DNA of 64,000 bases from Microbulbifer harenosus (GCF_005771435.1 NZ_VANI01000011.1:186001-250000); one strand, 5' to 3'. Positions 1-9,256 are shown, counted from the first letter of the stretch. The notes: generated from the letters alone by a model not told the origin. Made by a program: numbers and translations.

Positions 1-399
1 GCTAAGATGGTGGTGGAGCTGGGAGGCCCGCCGGACTTGCTGGATCGCCCCGATAAACATCTGGCCTGCGCGCCAGTCGTAGTGCCCGTATTTTCTCAAG
101 ATGTTGGCAGCATTGTTGAAATTGACGTGCGCGCTATTGGCAATACCGTGGTCGAACTGGGTGGCGGTCGCCGTCGCGCCTGTGATCCAGTGGATCACCG
201 GGTCGGCCTGAGCGACATTCGCGCCCTCGGCGACACCATTGATGCCGGCACACCGCTGGCGATGATCCACGCGGCCAGCGAAGCAGACGCGGAAAGAGCC
301 CGGTTACGTCTGTGCCGCGCGTTCCGTTTGGGCGAGCGCACCGATGTGAAGCAACAGCCGGTGATCCTGGAGCGGCTCGCCGGGTGCGGAGTCTGTTGA
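1..399 (+). CDS. deoA: Thymidine phosphorylase, C-terminal part (5' end outside window)
   Basis: The reading frame is open from base 1 and ends at the TGA at 397-399, so only the last 132 codons are present. The fragment matches the C-terminal domain of DeoA: the stretch MVVELGGPPDLLDRPDKHL, a glycine-rich VVELGGGRR segment and the ending ERLAG. DeoA splits thymidine and deoxyuridine with phosphate into base and 2-deoxyribose 1-phosphate in the cytoplasm. deoB starts one base after the stop, so the two genes are surely co-transcribed. The phosphate and nucleoside sites of the N-terminal part cannot be checked here. The identification rests on the tail plus the deoB-deoC context. Confidence 0.9.
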   Translation, partial: AKMVVELGGPPDLLDRPDKHLACAPVVVPVFSQDVGSIVEIDVRAIGNTVVELGGGRRRACDPVDHRVGLSDIRALGDTIDAGTPLAMIHAASEADAERARLRLCRAFRLGERTDVKQQPVILERLAGCGVC

Positions 400-400
400 T

Positions 401-1690
401 ATGTCCGCGATCGCACCGGCCCAGGCTGGCGAGGCACCGCGCGCGTTTATTCTGGTGATGGACTCCGTGGGCATCGGCGCAACGGCCGACGCCGACCAGT
501 TTGGCGATGCCGGTGCCAACACCCTGGGGCATATTATTGCCGGTTGCCGCCGCGGGCAGGGCGATCGGGAAGGTCTGCGCCAAGGCCCGTTGGCTATCCC
601 CAATTTGTTGCGTCTTGGACTGGGGCATGCCCTGAAAGAGTGCGGCGGTGCCGCCGTCGCCGATATTGAATTGCCTCCCGCCGTCGCCGCGGCCTACGGC
701 CATTGCGCCGAAGTCAGCGCCGGCAAGGACACGCCAAGCGGCCACTGGGAAATAGCCGGCCTGCCGGTAACCTTCGACTGGACCTGTTTCCCCGACACTG
801 TGCCCGCTTTCCCAACGACACTGACGGATGAGCTGATCCGCCGCGGTGGTCTCCCCGGCATTCTCGGCAACTGCCACGCTTCTGGCACCGCGATTCTTCG
901 GGAATTGGGTGAGGCGCATATTCAAAGCGGTAAGCCAATCGTGTACACCTCGGCGGATTCGGTCGTGCAGATCGCCGCCCATGAAATTCATTTCGGTCTT
1001 GATCGCCTGCTGTCGCTGTGTGAAACGGCGCGTGTGTTGGTGGACCCGCTGAATGTTGGCCGCGTCATTGCACGCCCCTTTGTCGGCGACAGTGCCGACG
1101 CGTTTGCACGCACTGGCAATCGCCGCGATTACACCACACCGCCGCACGGGACCACGCTGCTGGATCAGTTGCAGTGCAGCGGCGGTCAAGTCGTGGCGGT
1201 GGGCAAAATCAGTGATATTTTCGCCGGAAGGGGAATCGGAAGAAGTATCAAGGCGCACGGCAACATGGCCCTGTTCGACGCCACCCTTGAAGCTGCGGAC
1301 GAGCCGCCGGAGAAACCGACACTGGTGTTCACCAATTTTGTCGACTTCGACACCCTCTACGGCCACCGCCGCGACCTGCCGGGTTATGCTGCTGCCTTGG
1401 AGGAACTGGACCGCCGTTTACCGGAACTGGAAGCGCGGTTGCGCCCCGGCGATATTGCGGTGATTACCGCCGACCACGGTTGCGATCCCACCTGGCCCGG
1501 CAGCGATCACACCCGCGAGCATGTCCCCGCACTCTTTTTTGGCCCTGGTATCAGTCCCGTCCGCCTTGGGCGGCGGCACAGCTTTGCGGACATTGGCCAG
1601 ACCCTGGCAGAGTTTTTCCGGCTGCCACCTCTCAGCAGCGGCTGCTCTTTTTACTCACGCTTGAATTCGAGCGGAAGGCAACACGGATGA
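401..1690 (+). CDS. deoB: Phosphopentomutase
   Basis: A 429-residue alkaline-phosphatase-superfamily metalloenzyme that interconverts deoxyribose 1-phosphate and 5-phosphate (and ribose 1-/5-phosphate). The N-terminus has the metal-binding FILVMDSVGIGA motif; GKDTPSGHWEIAG (around residue 108) carries the phosphorylated threonine; the C-terminus has FVDFDTLYGHRRD and ITADHGCDPTWPGSDHTREH with the second metal ligands. Its length is slightly above the roughly 407 residues of the E. coli enzyme because of a few extra N-terminal residues. It sits one base after deoA, and its stop overlaps the deoC start by ATGA, which indicates translational coupling. All catalytic motifs look intact. Confidence 0.96.
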   Translation: MSAIAPAQAGEAPRAFILVMDSVGIGATADADQFGDAGANTLGHIIAGCRRGQGDREGLRQGPLAIPNLLRLGLGHALKECGGAAVADIELPPAVAAAYGHCAEVSAGKDTPSGHWEIAGLPVTFDWTCFPDTVPAFPTTLTDELIRRGGLPGILGNCHASGTAILRELGEAHIQSGKPIVYTSADSVVQIAAHEIHFGLDRLLSLCETARVLVDPLNVGRVIARPFVGDSADAFARTGNRRDYTTPPHGTTLLDQLQCSGGQVVAVGKISDIFAGRGIGRSIKAHGNMALFDATLEAADEPPEKPTLVFTNFVDFDTLYGHRRDLPGYAAALEELDRRLPELEARLRPGDIAVITADHGCDPTWPGSDHTREHVPALFFGPGISPVRLGRRHSFADIGQTLAEFFRLPPLSSGCSFYSRLNSSGRQHG

Positions 1691-2667
1691 GTCAGAAAAT
1701 GGCATCCACTCCAGACCCACACTGTTTTGCCAACCCGGGTGTACCGTTCAATCCCGAGTGGCTGGCGGATATCCATATAAACCGAAGCGCTGTGGAGCGT
1801 CGCACAGCTTGCCTTGTCGCGCGCCGTTCACTGACAAATCAATGGCAGACGGCCTGGCTGTTGAAAGCAATCAGCTGCATCGATCTGACGACACTGTCTG
1901 GCCAGGATACACCCGGCCGCGTGCGCCGCCTCTGTACCCGGGCGCGAGCACCGCTACCGGAAGTCTTGCAGAAAGCATTGGCTGTTGAATCGCTACCGCT
2001 GACCACGGGCGCCGTCTGCGTTTACCACCAGATGGTGGAAACGGCAGTGCGTGCGCTGGAAGGTAGTACTATTCCGGTGGCTGCCGTTTCTTCCGGCTTT
2101 CCCGCCGGGCTCTCACCAATGGAAACCCGCATCGCGGAAGTCACTGCCTCCGTTGCCGCTGGCGCGAGGGAAATTGACATTGTCATTACGCGCGCTCATG
2201 TACTGAACGGCGATTGGGAATCCCTTTATCGGGAGGTGCGGGCCTTTCGCACTGCCTGTGCTACGGCACACATGAAAACCATCCTCTCCACGGGCGAGCT
2301 CGGCGATCTTAACAATGTTGCCCGGGCTTCCATGGTGGCGATGATGGCGGGCAGTGACTTTATCAAGACCTCCACCGGCATGGAGTCCACTAACGCGACG
2401 TTGCCGGTGAGTCTGGTGATGTTGCGCGCAATTCGCGATTACTACATGCGAACTGGCTACCGGGTCGGCTTCAAACCCGCCGGCGGTATCACAACGGCGC
2501 GAGCGGCGCTTCACTACATGCTGCTGGTGAAAGAGGAATTGGGGGATGCATGGCTGACGCCGGCACGGTTCCGCTTTGGTGCCTCAAGCCTGCTGGGGGA
2601 TATCGAGAGACAGCTGTCGCAGGGGAATGCGCTGTGCCCCTACGCTGGCGCGGAGGCGGGTTACTGA
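1687..2667 (+). CDS. deoC: Deoxyribose-phosphate aldolase
   Basis: A 326-residue class I aldolase that cleaves 2-deoxyribose 5-phosphate to glyceraldehyde 3-phosphate and acetaldehyde. The Schiff-base lysine lies in DFIKTSTGMES and the assisting lysine in VGFKPAGGI; EIDIVI is also conserved. The ATG at 1687 is chosen because it overlaps the deoB stop by ATGA; the frame stays open further upstream inside deoB but that is a shadow. The protein is about 65 residues longer than E. coli DeoC, mainly at the N-terminus (residues 1-70), which is typical of the larger proteobacterial form. The acetaldehyde product makes the downstream aldehyde-dehydrogenase-like gene notable. Confidence 0.95.
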   Translation: MSQKMASTPDPHCFANPGVPFNPEWLADIHINRSAVERRTACLVARRSLTNQWQTAWLLKAISCIDLTTLSGQDTPGRVRRLCTRARAPLPEVLQKALAVESLPLTTGAVCVYHQMVETAVRALEGSTIPVAAVSSGFPAGLSPMETRIAEVTASVAAGAREIDIVITRAHVLNGDWESLYREVRAFRTACATAHMKTILSTGELGDLNNVARASMVAMMAGSDFIKTSTGMESTNATLPVSLVMLRAIRDYYMRTGYRVGFKPAGGITTARAALHYMLLVKEELGDAWLTPARFRFGASSLLGDIERQLSQGNALCPYAGAEAGY

Positions 2668-2693
2668 TAACCCGACACATTATATTGCCGGTG

Positions 2694-2721
2694 TAACAGG
2701 CTGTTTTTCAGCAGCTTGTTA
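2694..2721 (+). other. Stem-loop between deoC and the ALDH16-like gene
   Basis: A 10-bp stem (2694-2703 with 2712-2721, one G-U pair) encloses an 8-base loop containing TTTTT. No U-run follows, so it is not a standard terminator. It may act as a processing or attenuation point that lowers expression of the last gene in the deo operon. Found by eye; no folding energy was computed. Confidence 0.4.
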
Positions 2722-2747
2722 AAGGTCAAATCAGTGGAAGCCACAAT

Positions 2748-4910
2748 ATGCAGGTTGCGGAAATTTTTACCACCATGAGCTACGGTCCCTCCCCCGAGAG
2801 TACGGCGAATGTCGATACCTGGCTGGAGAATCGCCGGGATGGTTTTGGGCTGTTTATCAACGGCGCATGGTCTGCATCGGCGAAATCCCTGGACAGTGTT
2901 AATCCGATCAATGGTAAGCCATTGGCGAAGATTGCCTTTGCCGACGGCGCCGACGTGGATACTGCGGTAAAGGCGGCGCGCGCAGCACAACCGGCCTGGG
3001 AAAGCCTGGGTGGCCACGGTCGCGCCCGTTATCTCCACGCCCTTGCCCAGTTGCTGCGAAAACGCATGCGGGAATTTGCCGTGCTGGAATCTCTCGACAG
3101 CGGCAAGCCAATTGGCGAAAGCAGTAATGTCGATATTCCCCTTGCCATTCATCACATTCACCAGCATACAGGTTGGGCGCAATTGTGTGAGGCGGAGTTT
3201 CCCGAGCGTCGCGCGCGGGGTGTTGCGGGCCTGATTATTTCCTCGGATTACCCGTTGCTGATGGCCGCGCAGACAATCGCTCCGGCGTTGGCCGCCGGCA
3301 ACAGTATCGTGCTGAAACCTTCGGAGAAGAGCAGTCTTTCGGCGCTAATGTTTGCCGAACTGTGTGAGGAAATCGGTTTGCCGCCGGGAGTGGTCAATAT
3401 TGTTACCGGTGACGGTTCTACCGGCGAGTACCTGACGGATCATCCCGACGTTGACCAGCTTACTGTTGCCGGCTCTGCGGCAGTGGGCCGGAAGATTCGA
3501 TATCGCACCGCTGGTAGTGGTAAAACACTGGCCCTGGATCTGGCGGGGCAGTTGGCATTTATTATTTTCGACGATGCCGATCTGGACAGCGCGGTGGAAG
3601 CGCTTGTGGATGCCGTCTGCAGCAATCAGGGGCGGCCCGGTGCAGAGCGCGTGCAACTGCTGGTACAGGAAAGCGTAGAAACGCGACTTTTGGAAAAGCT
3701 TCGCACGCGGGTAGGAAAACTGCGTGTGGGGGACCCGCTGGATCACAACACCGACCTGGCTGACAGTGTGGATTCGGCCCGGTTTGAGCGCGTCGCCGGC
3801 ACGGCCGACGATAGTATTCACGAGGAACTTTTCAGACCGCTACTCAGCGTGATGAGTTTTCGTCTGCAATCTGAGGCAATGGAGCAGGCCAATCGCGGCA
3901 GTTATCACCAGACGGCCTGTGTGTGGTCGGAAAATATTGACCGCGCGATAGATCTGGCCACTGGGCTCAATGCTGCGACCGTGGGAATAAACTGCCACAC
4001 CTTTTCTGTGTTCGGCGGAGAAGGCGTACGCGACCAGCTGGAAAAATACCTGCGCCCGCGGCGCGAATTTTCATCGGGCGACGCCGCCGCGGAGGAAATG
4101 CCCGCAGCCGGAGCAGCGGAAGGCGCATTCACAGAAGATTTACTTCCGATAGTCCGCGTTGGCGACTCCGGTCAGGCGGACATCCAGGGTGCGGTGAGCG
4201 CTGCAGCCAGAGCCGCAAGTGGTGTTCCCCGCAGCGGCATCCGTCGCGCGCAGGTGCTCTACCGATTGGCGGAGAATCTGAGTGAGCGGGCGGATGAGTT
4301 TTGTTGGCGTCTCGCGCGCGCCACCGGTGTAGCCGAACAGGCCGCAAAGCGTGAGGTCGACGCGAGTCTGGTGCGCTTTTTTACCTACGCTGCCTGGGCG
4401 GACAACTACGACGGCGCTGCCCGCCAGTCTGTTCAGCGCGGTATAGCGCTGGCGCTCAACCAGGCGATAGGAGTAATCGGTATTGGCTGCCCGGATCACC
4501 AGCCACTGCTGGCACCGATCTCGCTGGTGGCACCGGCACTGGCTATGGGCAATCGGGTGGTGTTGGTGCCATCCGAAGGCAATGCGCTGGCCGCGCCCGA
4601 TTACCGTCGCCTGCTCGAACAGATACTGGCGCCTTCGTGTATTCCCGATGGCGTGGTCAACATCGTCACCGGTGCGCGCGACGAAATACTGCGGACGCTG
4701 GCCGCTCACAAGCAGGTGAATGGTATCTGGTATTTCGGTAGTGCGGTGGGCAGTCAACAGATCGAGCGGGCCGCCGCGGAGACCCTCACTCACACCTGGG
4801 TAAACGGCGGTAAATTCCCCGACTGGTTTTCCCGCGATGAGGGTGAGGGCCGGCACTTTCTGCGCGAGGCCAGCCGGGTCAAGAATATCTGGATTCCCGG
4901 CGGCGAATAA
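2748..4910 (+). CDS. ALDH16-like two-domain aldehyde dehydrogenase homologue, predicted inactive
   Basis: A 720-residue protein with two tandem ALDH-fold domains (about residues 25-450 and 465-700), the layout of the ALDH16 family. The N-terminal domain keeps family landmarks such as ALAAGNSIVLKPSE and FDDADLDSAVEALV. All three catalytic positions are changed: the oxyanion-hole Asn is Asp167 (SSDYPLL instead of WNFPLL), the general-base Glu is Asp264 (LALDLAGQ instead of LELGGK), and the nucleophilic Cys in NQGQxC is replaced by Gly298/Ala299 (SNQGRPGAERV). The second domain has no catalytic Cys either. Mammalian ALDH16A1 is known to lack the Cys, while some bacterial members keep it. The gene lies 80 bp after deoC, and its first ATG has GGAAG 7 bases upstream. 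A structural or regulatory role in the deo operon is an inference. Confidence 0.85.
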   Translation: MQVAEIFTTMSYGPSPESTANVDTWLENRRDGFGLFINGAWSASAKSLDSVNPINGKPLAKIAFADGADVDTAVKAARAAQPAWESLGGHGRARYLHALAQLLRKRMREFAVLESLDSGKPIGESSNVDIPLAIHHIHQHTGWAQLCEAEFPERRARGVAGLIISSDYPLLMAAQTIAPALAAGNSIVLKPSEKSSLSALMFAELCEEIGLPPGVVNIVTGDGSTGEYLTDHPDVDQLTVAGSAAVGRKIRYRTAGSGKTLALDLAGQLAFIIFDDADLDSAVEALVDAVCSNQGRPGAERVQLLVQESVETRLLEKLRTRVGKLRVGDPLDHNTDLADSVDSARFERVAGTADDSIHEELFRPLLSVMSFRLQSEAMEQANRGSYHQTACVWSENIDRAIDLATGLNAATVGINCHTFSVFGGEGVRDQLEKYLRPRREFSSGDAAAEEMPAAGAAEGAFTEDLLPIVRVGDSGQADIQGAVSAAARAASGVPRSGIRRAQVLYRLAENLSERADEFCWRLARATGVAEQAAKREVDASLVRFFTYAAWADNYDGAARQSVQRGIALALNQAIGVIGIGCPDHQPLLAPISLVAPALAMGNRVVLVPSEGNALAAPDYRRLLEQILAPSCIPDGVVNIVTGARDEILRTLAAHKQVNGIWYFGSAVGSQQIERAAAETLTHTWVNGGKFPDWFSRDEGEGRHFLREASRVKNIWIPGGE

Positions 4911-4917
4911 CGTCGGC

Positions 4918-6252
4918 TCACTGTCCCCAGATGGACTCCACGTACTCCGGATGATCAATAAAGGGATTGCGGTTGCCCTGGAAGTAATATGCTGCGTTGT
5001 TGCGGTCGATTTCCCAGGCGCTAACCGGGTCGCTATTGTGCCAGTCGATCAGGAGTTGCACGGCCCAACTTTCGAACACCCGGTTGCTGGAGCCGTCCAG
5101 CATGGCGTCGCCGTAGCTGCTGTTATTTTCCCAGCCGGCGATGACATCCTGGTAGCGCGTGGCCATGTAAAAATAGGCTCTGGCCAGGTCGCCTTTGAAT
5201 TCATCAATGGGTTCGAACACCGTACCGGTATAGCCCTGGCTTGACTGACCGCTACCCAGTTTGCTGCCGTTACTAGAGATGACGCTGATGCTCGCCACCT
5301 CTCCAAAGGGGTAACTGCTGCGCATGGCATTGACATAGCCGTCGGTGGCAAAAATGTGGTGCACGTCGGTATTCATCGGCGCTATGGCACCGCCAAACCA
5401 GGCGCGCGGAAAACTGTGCTCGCGGTTGTAGCAGTCGCCCTCGCCACTGTAGTTGCCGCACTGGTCGTTGATTGGCGTGTAATTGTAGGAATCACTGCCG
5501 CTGGGACGCTCCGCGTAGATGTCCAGGATGGAACCATCGTTTTCGTAGTAATAATCCAGATCGTTGGCCGCGTAGAAATCCCACAATTCTCCATAGGCGC
5601 GGGCCGTGTGGCCCTGGATGATGTTGTGCAGTGCCGTCTTCAGGGTATAGCCGCTCAAGCCACTGGCAGATTGGTAATAGCTGCCACCACCGCTGGAACC
5701 GCCACTCCCGGAGCCACCGCTGCTGGAACTGCTACTGCTACTGCTGGAGCCCCCACCGCTGGAGCCGGCCGGCCCAAAGGCATCCACGTAAACCACTTCC
5801 GAACCATCGAATCCCGACTGGTCGTAAAAGCGCAGCCCTACCTCAATGGTGCCGCTGCTACTGGCGGTGTAGCTGTAACTGAGCTGTTGCCACTGGCCTG
5901 TCAGCGTGTGGTTGGAGTAATCCAGATAATTATCGACGTAGAGCCGCGCGGCGACATGTCCCTCGGTATGGCGGACCCACACGGAAAAATGGTATGTCTG
6001 ACCAGCACTGACAGCGACGGTCTGGCGCAGATCCGTTGATGCCTGTGTGCCGGTTGTCACCCTCACCGATGCAGCTGACGCGCCGCTGTAAACGGCGGAT
6101 GTGGTCTGGCTGACGTCGATGCCAGCGTCGATCGTCGTCCAGCCGTCGGGACTGCCACTGGTCCAGTATTCAAAATCGCCGTTGGTTACATCCGCATTCG
6201 CCCACTGACTGAATGCCGCTAGAACTACAAACGCACCAAGATAATTTTTCAT
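4918..6252 (-). CDS. Secreted endonuclease I family nuclease with CBM-like domain and polyserine linker
   Basis: A 444-residue extracellular protein. MKNYLGAFVVLAAFSQWANA is a classical signal peptide, and GAGGAAAA 7 bases upstream of the ATG at 6252 supports this start over the longer open frame. Residues about 22-160 form a beta-rich module resembling CBM4/9-type carbohydrate-binding domains (NGDFEYWTSGSPDGW). A Gly/Ser linker with ten consecutive serines follows. The C-terminal 230 residues are an EndA/NucM endonuclease I domain with NREHSFPRAWFGG, TDVHHIFATDGYVN and the ending NPFIDHPEYVESIWG. It probably degrades environmental DNA for nutrients. It converges on the ALDH16-like gene with a 7-bp gap. 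Confidence 0.9.
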   Translation of the reverse strand: MKNYLGAFVVLAAFSQWANADVTNGDFEYWTSGSPDGWTTIDAGIDVSQTTSAVYSGASAASVRVTTGTQASTDLRQTVAVSAGQTYHFSVWVRHTEGHVAARLYVDNYLDYSNHTLTGQWQQLSYSYTASSSGTIEVGLRFYDQSGFDGSEVVYVDAFGPAGSSGGGSSSSSSSSSSGGSGSGGSSGGGSYYQSASGLSGYTLKTALHNIIQGHTARAYGELWDFYAANDLDYYYENDGSILDIYAERPSGSDSYNYTPINDQCGNYSGEGDCYNREHSFPRAWFGGAIAPMNTDVHHIFATDGYVNAMRSSYPFGEVASISVISSNGSKLGSGQSSQGYTGTVFEPIDEFKGDLARAYFYMATRYQDVIAGWENNSSYGDAMLDGSSNRVFESWAVQLLIDWHNSDPVSAWEIDRNNAAYYFQGNRNPFIDHPEYVESIWGQ

Positions 6253-6374
6253 TACTATTTTCCTCGGGGTGAGTATTAACAAACTGTTAGCGCACCAGCG
6301 AATGGTTGCACAAGCTGTTGTGAGGACGACTGGGACTCCCACCGGGTTGTCGCTCCAGCTGGCCGGTTGGTGCA

Positions 6375-6394
6375 CTCAGCGAGGGAACGCTGAG
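6375..6394. other. Perfect 7-bp inverted repeat upstream of the nuclease gene
   Basis: CTCAGCG (6375-6381) and CGCTGAG (6388-6394) form a stem with a 6-base loop. It lies between the end of puuD and the start of the nuclease gene and has no U-tract on either strand. It could be an operator or an mRNA hairpin; no regulator is recognised. Confidence 0.3.
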
Positions 6395-6409
6395 AATGCC
6401 CGTGACAAT

Positions 6410-6446
6410 AACGCGCCTATGTGACAGCAACGGGTGCGTTTTTTTT
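6410..6446 (+). terminator. Terminator-like hairpin with T8 tract, plus strand
   Basis: Arms 6410-6417 and 6433-6440 pair over 8 bp (one G-U), followed by a run of eight T on the plus strand that abuts the puuD stop. The direction fits termination of plus-strand transcription, for instance read-through from the deo operon 1.5 kb upstream or antisense transcription into puuD. The loop is long (15 bases), so the call is tentative. Confidence 0.4.
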
Positions 6447-7690
6447 CAAGGTGATGAATCCGGAAACGCTGTTTTCTGTACTGCCATTACTTCATCCGTT
6501 TCCAGCGCGGCAATCAGCGCCATCCGCTCCTCTTCGCTCATACCCGCGATATTGCCCAGCGGCATATAGCGGTTGCGCAGGGTTGGCAGGATTCTGTCGC
6601 GCGCGGCCAGAACCTGCTGCGGGGTGTCCAGCCTGAGCCCCAGTGGGGCGGCGCTGAAGCCCGGCTCGGTGGGAACTGCGGAGTGGCAGCCCTGGCAGTG
6701 CGTTTCCACCAGCGACATGGGATTTCCCAAAGATTTCCGCGCAGTGGGCAATGAAGAATCTTGAGTTGTCGGGGCAATGTTTTTCTGCGTCTGGGCAAGA
6801 CCCAAGGCCAGCAGCAGGGTGCCGGCGGCAGCGACTACGAGGATGTGGAACTTTAACTGGCCGCGGTGGCGGAGGTTGAAAAAATGGCGGACGTAGGCGC
6901 CGAGGGCGACACAGGCAATCAGTGCCAGCCAGTTGAAGCGGTGCCCATAGAGAAACGGGTAGTGATTGCTGAGCATGCAAAACACCACGGGCAGGGTGAA
7001 GTAGTTGTTGTGCAGCGAGCGGCGCTTCGCGGCCAGCATGGGTGCGGCAGCCGGCTCTTCGCCGGCATCGAGCGCGCGGAGAAATCGCTTCTGCGCGGGG
7101 ATGATGCCGAAAAACACGTTGCCAGCCATGATGGTGGCAAGCAGTGCACCCAGCTGCAGGAAGGCGGCGCGGTCGCTGAACAGCCGGCTTGCGAGCCAGC
7201 AGGCGATGGCGACCATCAGCACCAGCAGCCCGTTGAATAATTGCTGGCTGCGCGGGTGCAGGAAACGAAATAACAGTTCGTAGCAGAGCAGACCGGCGGC
7301 GAGATACAACAGACTGGCGATGACGGCGACCGTGGGCGTTGCCGGCCACTTACCCACCTGCCACAGGTACAGGTCTGCGCGTCCATAGTAAACCAGTGTC
7401 AGCAACAGGGCGCCGCTGACCCAGGTAGTGTAGGCCTCCCATTTGAACCAGTGCAGACGCTCCGGCATGACGGGCGGCGCCAGCCGGTATTTGCCCACCT
7501 GATAGATGCCGCCGCCGTGAACTGCCCAGAGCTCTCCCGCCAGGCCCCTGGTCTTCCCTTTGTCATCCGGCACTTCCAGGTGATTGTTCAGCCAGACAAA
7601 ATAGAAGGACGCACCTATCCAGGCGATGGCGGCAATCGCGTGAAGCATACGGAGCAGCAGGTTGAACCAGTCGTAAAACAGGCTTTCCAT
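6446..7690 (-). CDS. puuD: Urate hydroxylase PuuD (membrane protein with c-type cytochrome domain)
   Basis: A 414-residue membrane protein that oxidises urate to 5-hydroxyisourate and passes electrons to a c-type cytochrome rather than making H2O2. The N-terminal 300 residues hold about eight transmembrane helices, with the PuuD signatures AWIGASFYFVWLNNHLE and HGGGIYQVGKYRLAPP near the start. The C-terminal 90 residues carry one haem-binding motif, CQGCH, and a distal Met in RYMPLGNIAGM. The ATG at 7690 has GGAGA 4 bases upstream. It is the last gene of the purine cluster and supplies the substrate for UraH. This takes the place of classical urate oxidase, which is absent here. Confidence 0.92.
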   Translation of the reverse strand: MESLFYDWFNLLLRMLHAIAAIAWIGASFYFVWLNNHLEVPDDKGKTRGLAGELWAVHGGGIYQVGKYRLAPPVMPERLHWFKWEAYTTWVSGALLLTLVYYGRADLYLWQVGKWPATPTVAVIASLLYLAAGLLCYELLFRFLHPRSQQLFNGLLVLMVAIACWLASRLFSDRAAFLQLGALLATIMAGNVFFGIIPAQKRFLRALDAGEEPAAAPMLAAKRRSLHNNYFTLPVVFCMLSNHYPFLYGHRFNWLALIACVALGAYVRHFFNLRHRGQLKFHILVVAAAGTLLLALGLAQTQKNIAPTTQDSSLPTARKSLGNPMSLVETHCQGCHSAVPTEPGFSAAPLGLRLDTPQQVLAARDRILPTLRNRYMPLGNIAGMSEEERMALIAALETDEVMAVQKTAFPDSSP

Positions 7691-7846
7691 CGGTGATCTC
7701 CTGACATTTCTTATTGGCCATGTGGACGTTGACCGGAATGGCGGAACTATTCGCTTGGCAATCGAATAATGCGCGATGAACTATTTGATCGTCGTCCTTG
7801 AAATGCCGGCAAAAGTGCGTGGATTCCCTTGTATTTCATTGCCGGG

Positions 7847-9202
7847 TTAATACGCTGCGGGAGTAAATTGCCACTCCTGATCCGATGATTGTCGGTAACC
7901 AGGGCGCGCACTCTTGCCGATGGCCACACCAGACACATACGCGCGCTCGATGATGCGTTCATCCCCCATGCTCATATAGGCGAACAGTTCCTCGCGGATA
8001 TTCCGGCAGTGGCGCAGCCGCTCGCGCAGCAGCGGTACCCGGCTGCCATTGAGCAGCAGCAGATCCGCCTCCTTTCCCGGTGCCAGATTGCCGATATACC
8101 GCTCCAAATGCAGAGCGCGGGCGGCGCCCAGGGTGGCCATGTAAAAGGCTTCGGCGGCACCGAGGGCGTAGTCCTGGAGCTGGCAGACCTTGTAGGCTTC
8201 CCCCATGCTCTGCAATTGGCAGAGGCCGGTGCCGGCGCCCACATCAGTGGCCAGCGCCACCGGGATCCCACGCTCGCGCAGCTGTTGCAGCTCCAGCAGG
8301 CCGCTTCCGAGAAACAGGTTGGAAGATGGACAGAAGGCGACAGCAGCGCCCGCGTCAGTCAGGCGCTGTTGTTCCGATGCGGTCAGGTGGATGCAGTGGG
8401 CATAGACACTGCGCTCGCCGTGCAGGCCATAGCGTTCGTAGATGTTCAGATAGTCGCTGGCCTCGGGAAACAGGGTGGCGGTCCAGGCGATTTCGTCGCG
8501 GTTTTCACTGAGGTGGGTCTGCAGCCACAGGTCGGGGTAATTCCGCAGCAGCTGGCCGGCCACGGTCAACTGAGCGCGGCTGGAGGTGCCGGCGAAGCGG
8601 GGGGTGACGGCGTACCCGAGCCGCCCGCGGCCATGCCATTTTTCGATCAGGGCTGCGGACTCCCGCAGGGCGCGCTCCGGTGTGTCCAGCAGGGCGTCCG
8701 GGGCGTTGCAGTCCATCAATACTTTGCCCGCGATCAGCCGCATACCCGCACGTTGGGCGGCCTCGAAAAGGTGCTCGGTGCTGTGGGCAAAGCTGGTGGT
8801 AAATACCATGGCACTGGTGGTGCCGTGCGCGAGCAATGCATCGATGAAAAAGTCGGCGTTCTGCCGGGAAATTTCCTCATCGGCGAAGCGCAGTTCCGCG
8901 GGAAAGGTGTATTTTTGCAGCCAGTCCAGCAGTTTTTCGCCGTAGCTGCCCATCACCGCAAGCTGCGGCGCGTGCACATGCGCATCGATAAAACCACAGC
9001 TGATCAACGCATCGGGTCTGTGTTCGGCGGTGCTCAGGTCGAGGCCCTGCTTCGCGGCGCGGCGCGCATCGTCGAGCAAGGTAATATGCCCGTCGGCGAA
9101 GCCGATCACGCCGTCCTCGAAATATTCGAGGGCGCTGTCCGGGGGGCCGGCAATGTCGTCGCGAAAGTGGACGATGCGGCTGCGCAGCAGGGTTTGCTTC
9201 AA
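7847..9202 (-). CDS. guaD: Guanine deaminase
   Basis: A 451-residue amidohydrolase-superfamily enzyme that converts guanine to xanthine and ammonia. The zinc-binding FIDAHVHAPQL lies near residue 75, QTHLSENRDEI near 238, YAHCIHLT near 270 and ALATDVGAGTGLC near 320, the usual GuaD order. The length fits the family (about 440). It belongs to the minus-strand purine operon, between uraH and puuD, and feeds xanthine into XdhAB. The 55-bp gap to uraH holds no separate promoter that I could recognise. Confidence 0.94.
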   Translation of the reverse strand: MKQTLLRSRIVHFRDDIAGPPDSALEYFEDGVIGFADGHITLLDDARRAAKQGLDLSTAEHRPDALISCGFIDAHVHAPQLAVMGSYGEKLLDWLQKYTFPAELRFADEEISRQNADFFIDALLAHGTTSAMVFTTSFAHSTEHLFEAAQRAGMRLIAGKVLMDCNAPDALLDTPERALRESAALIEKWHGRGRLGYAVTPRFAGTSSRAQLTVAGQLLRNYPDLWLQTHLSENRDEIAWTATLFPEASDYLNIYERYGLHGERSVYAHCIHLTASEQQRLTDAGAAVAFCPSSNLFLGSGLLELQQLRERGIPVALATDVGAGTGLCQLQSMGEAYKVCQLQDYALGAAEAFYMATLGAARALHLERYIGNLAPGKEADLLLLNGSRVPLLRERLRHCRNIREELFAYMSMGDERIIERAYVSGVAIGKSARPGYRQSSDQEWQFTPAAY

Positions 9203-9256
9203 TTCGGGTGCCTTTCGAATGTCATTTTTCCGTTCTCTACTCGCTGGATTTCTTTT

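Noticed and set aside
5690..5760. Repeat array or CRISPR-like pattern
   Set aside because: The repeated CTGCTA/CCACCG units are the codons of the Ser/Gly linker in the secreted nuclease.
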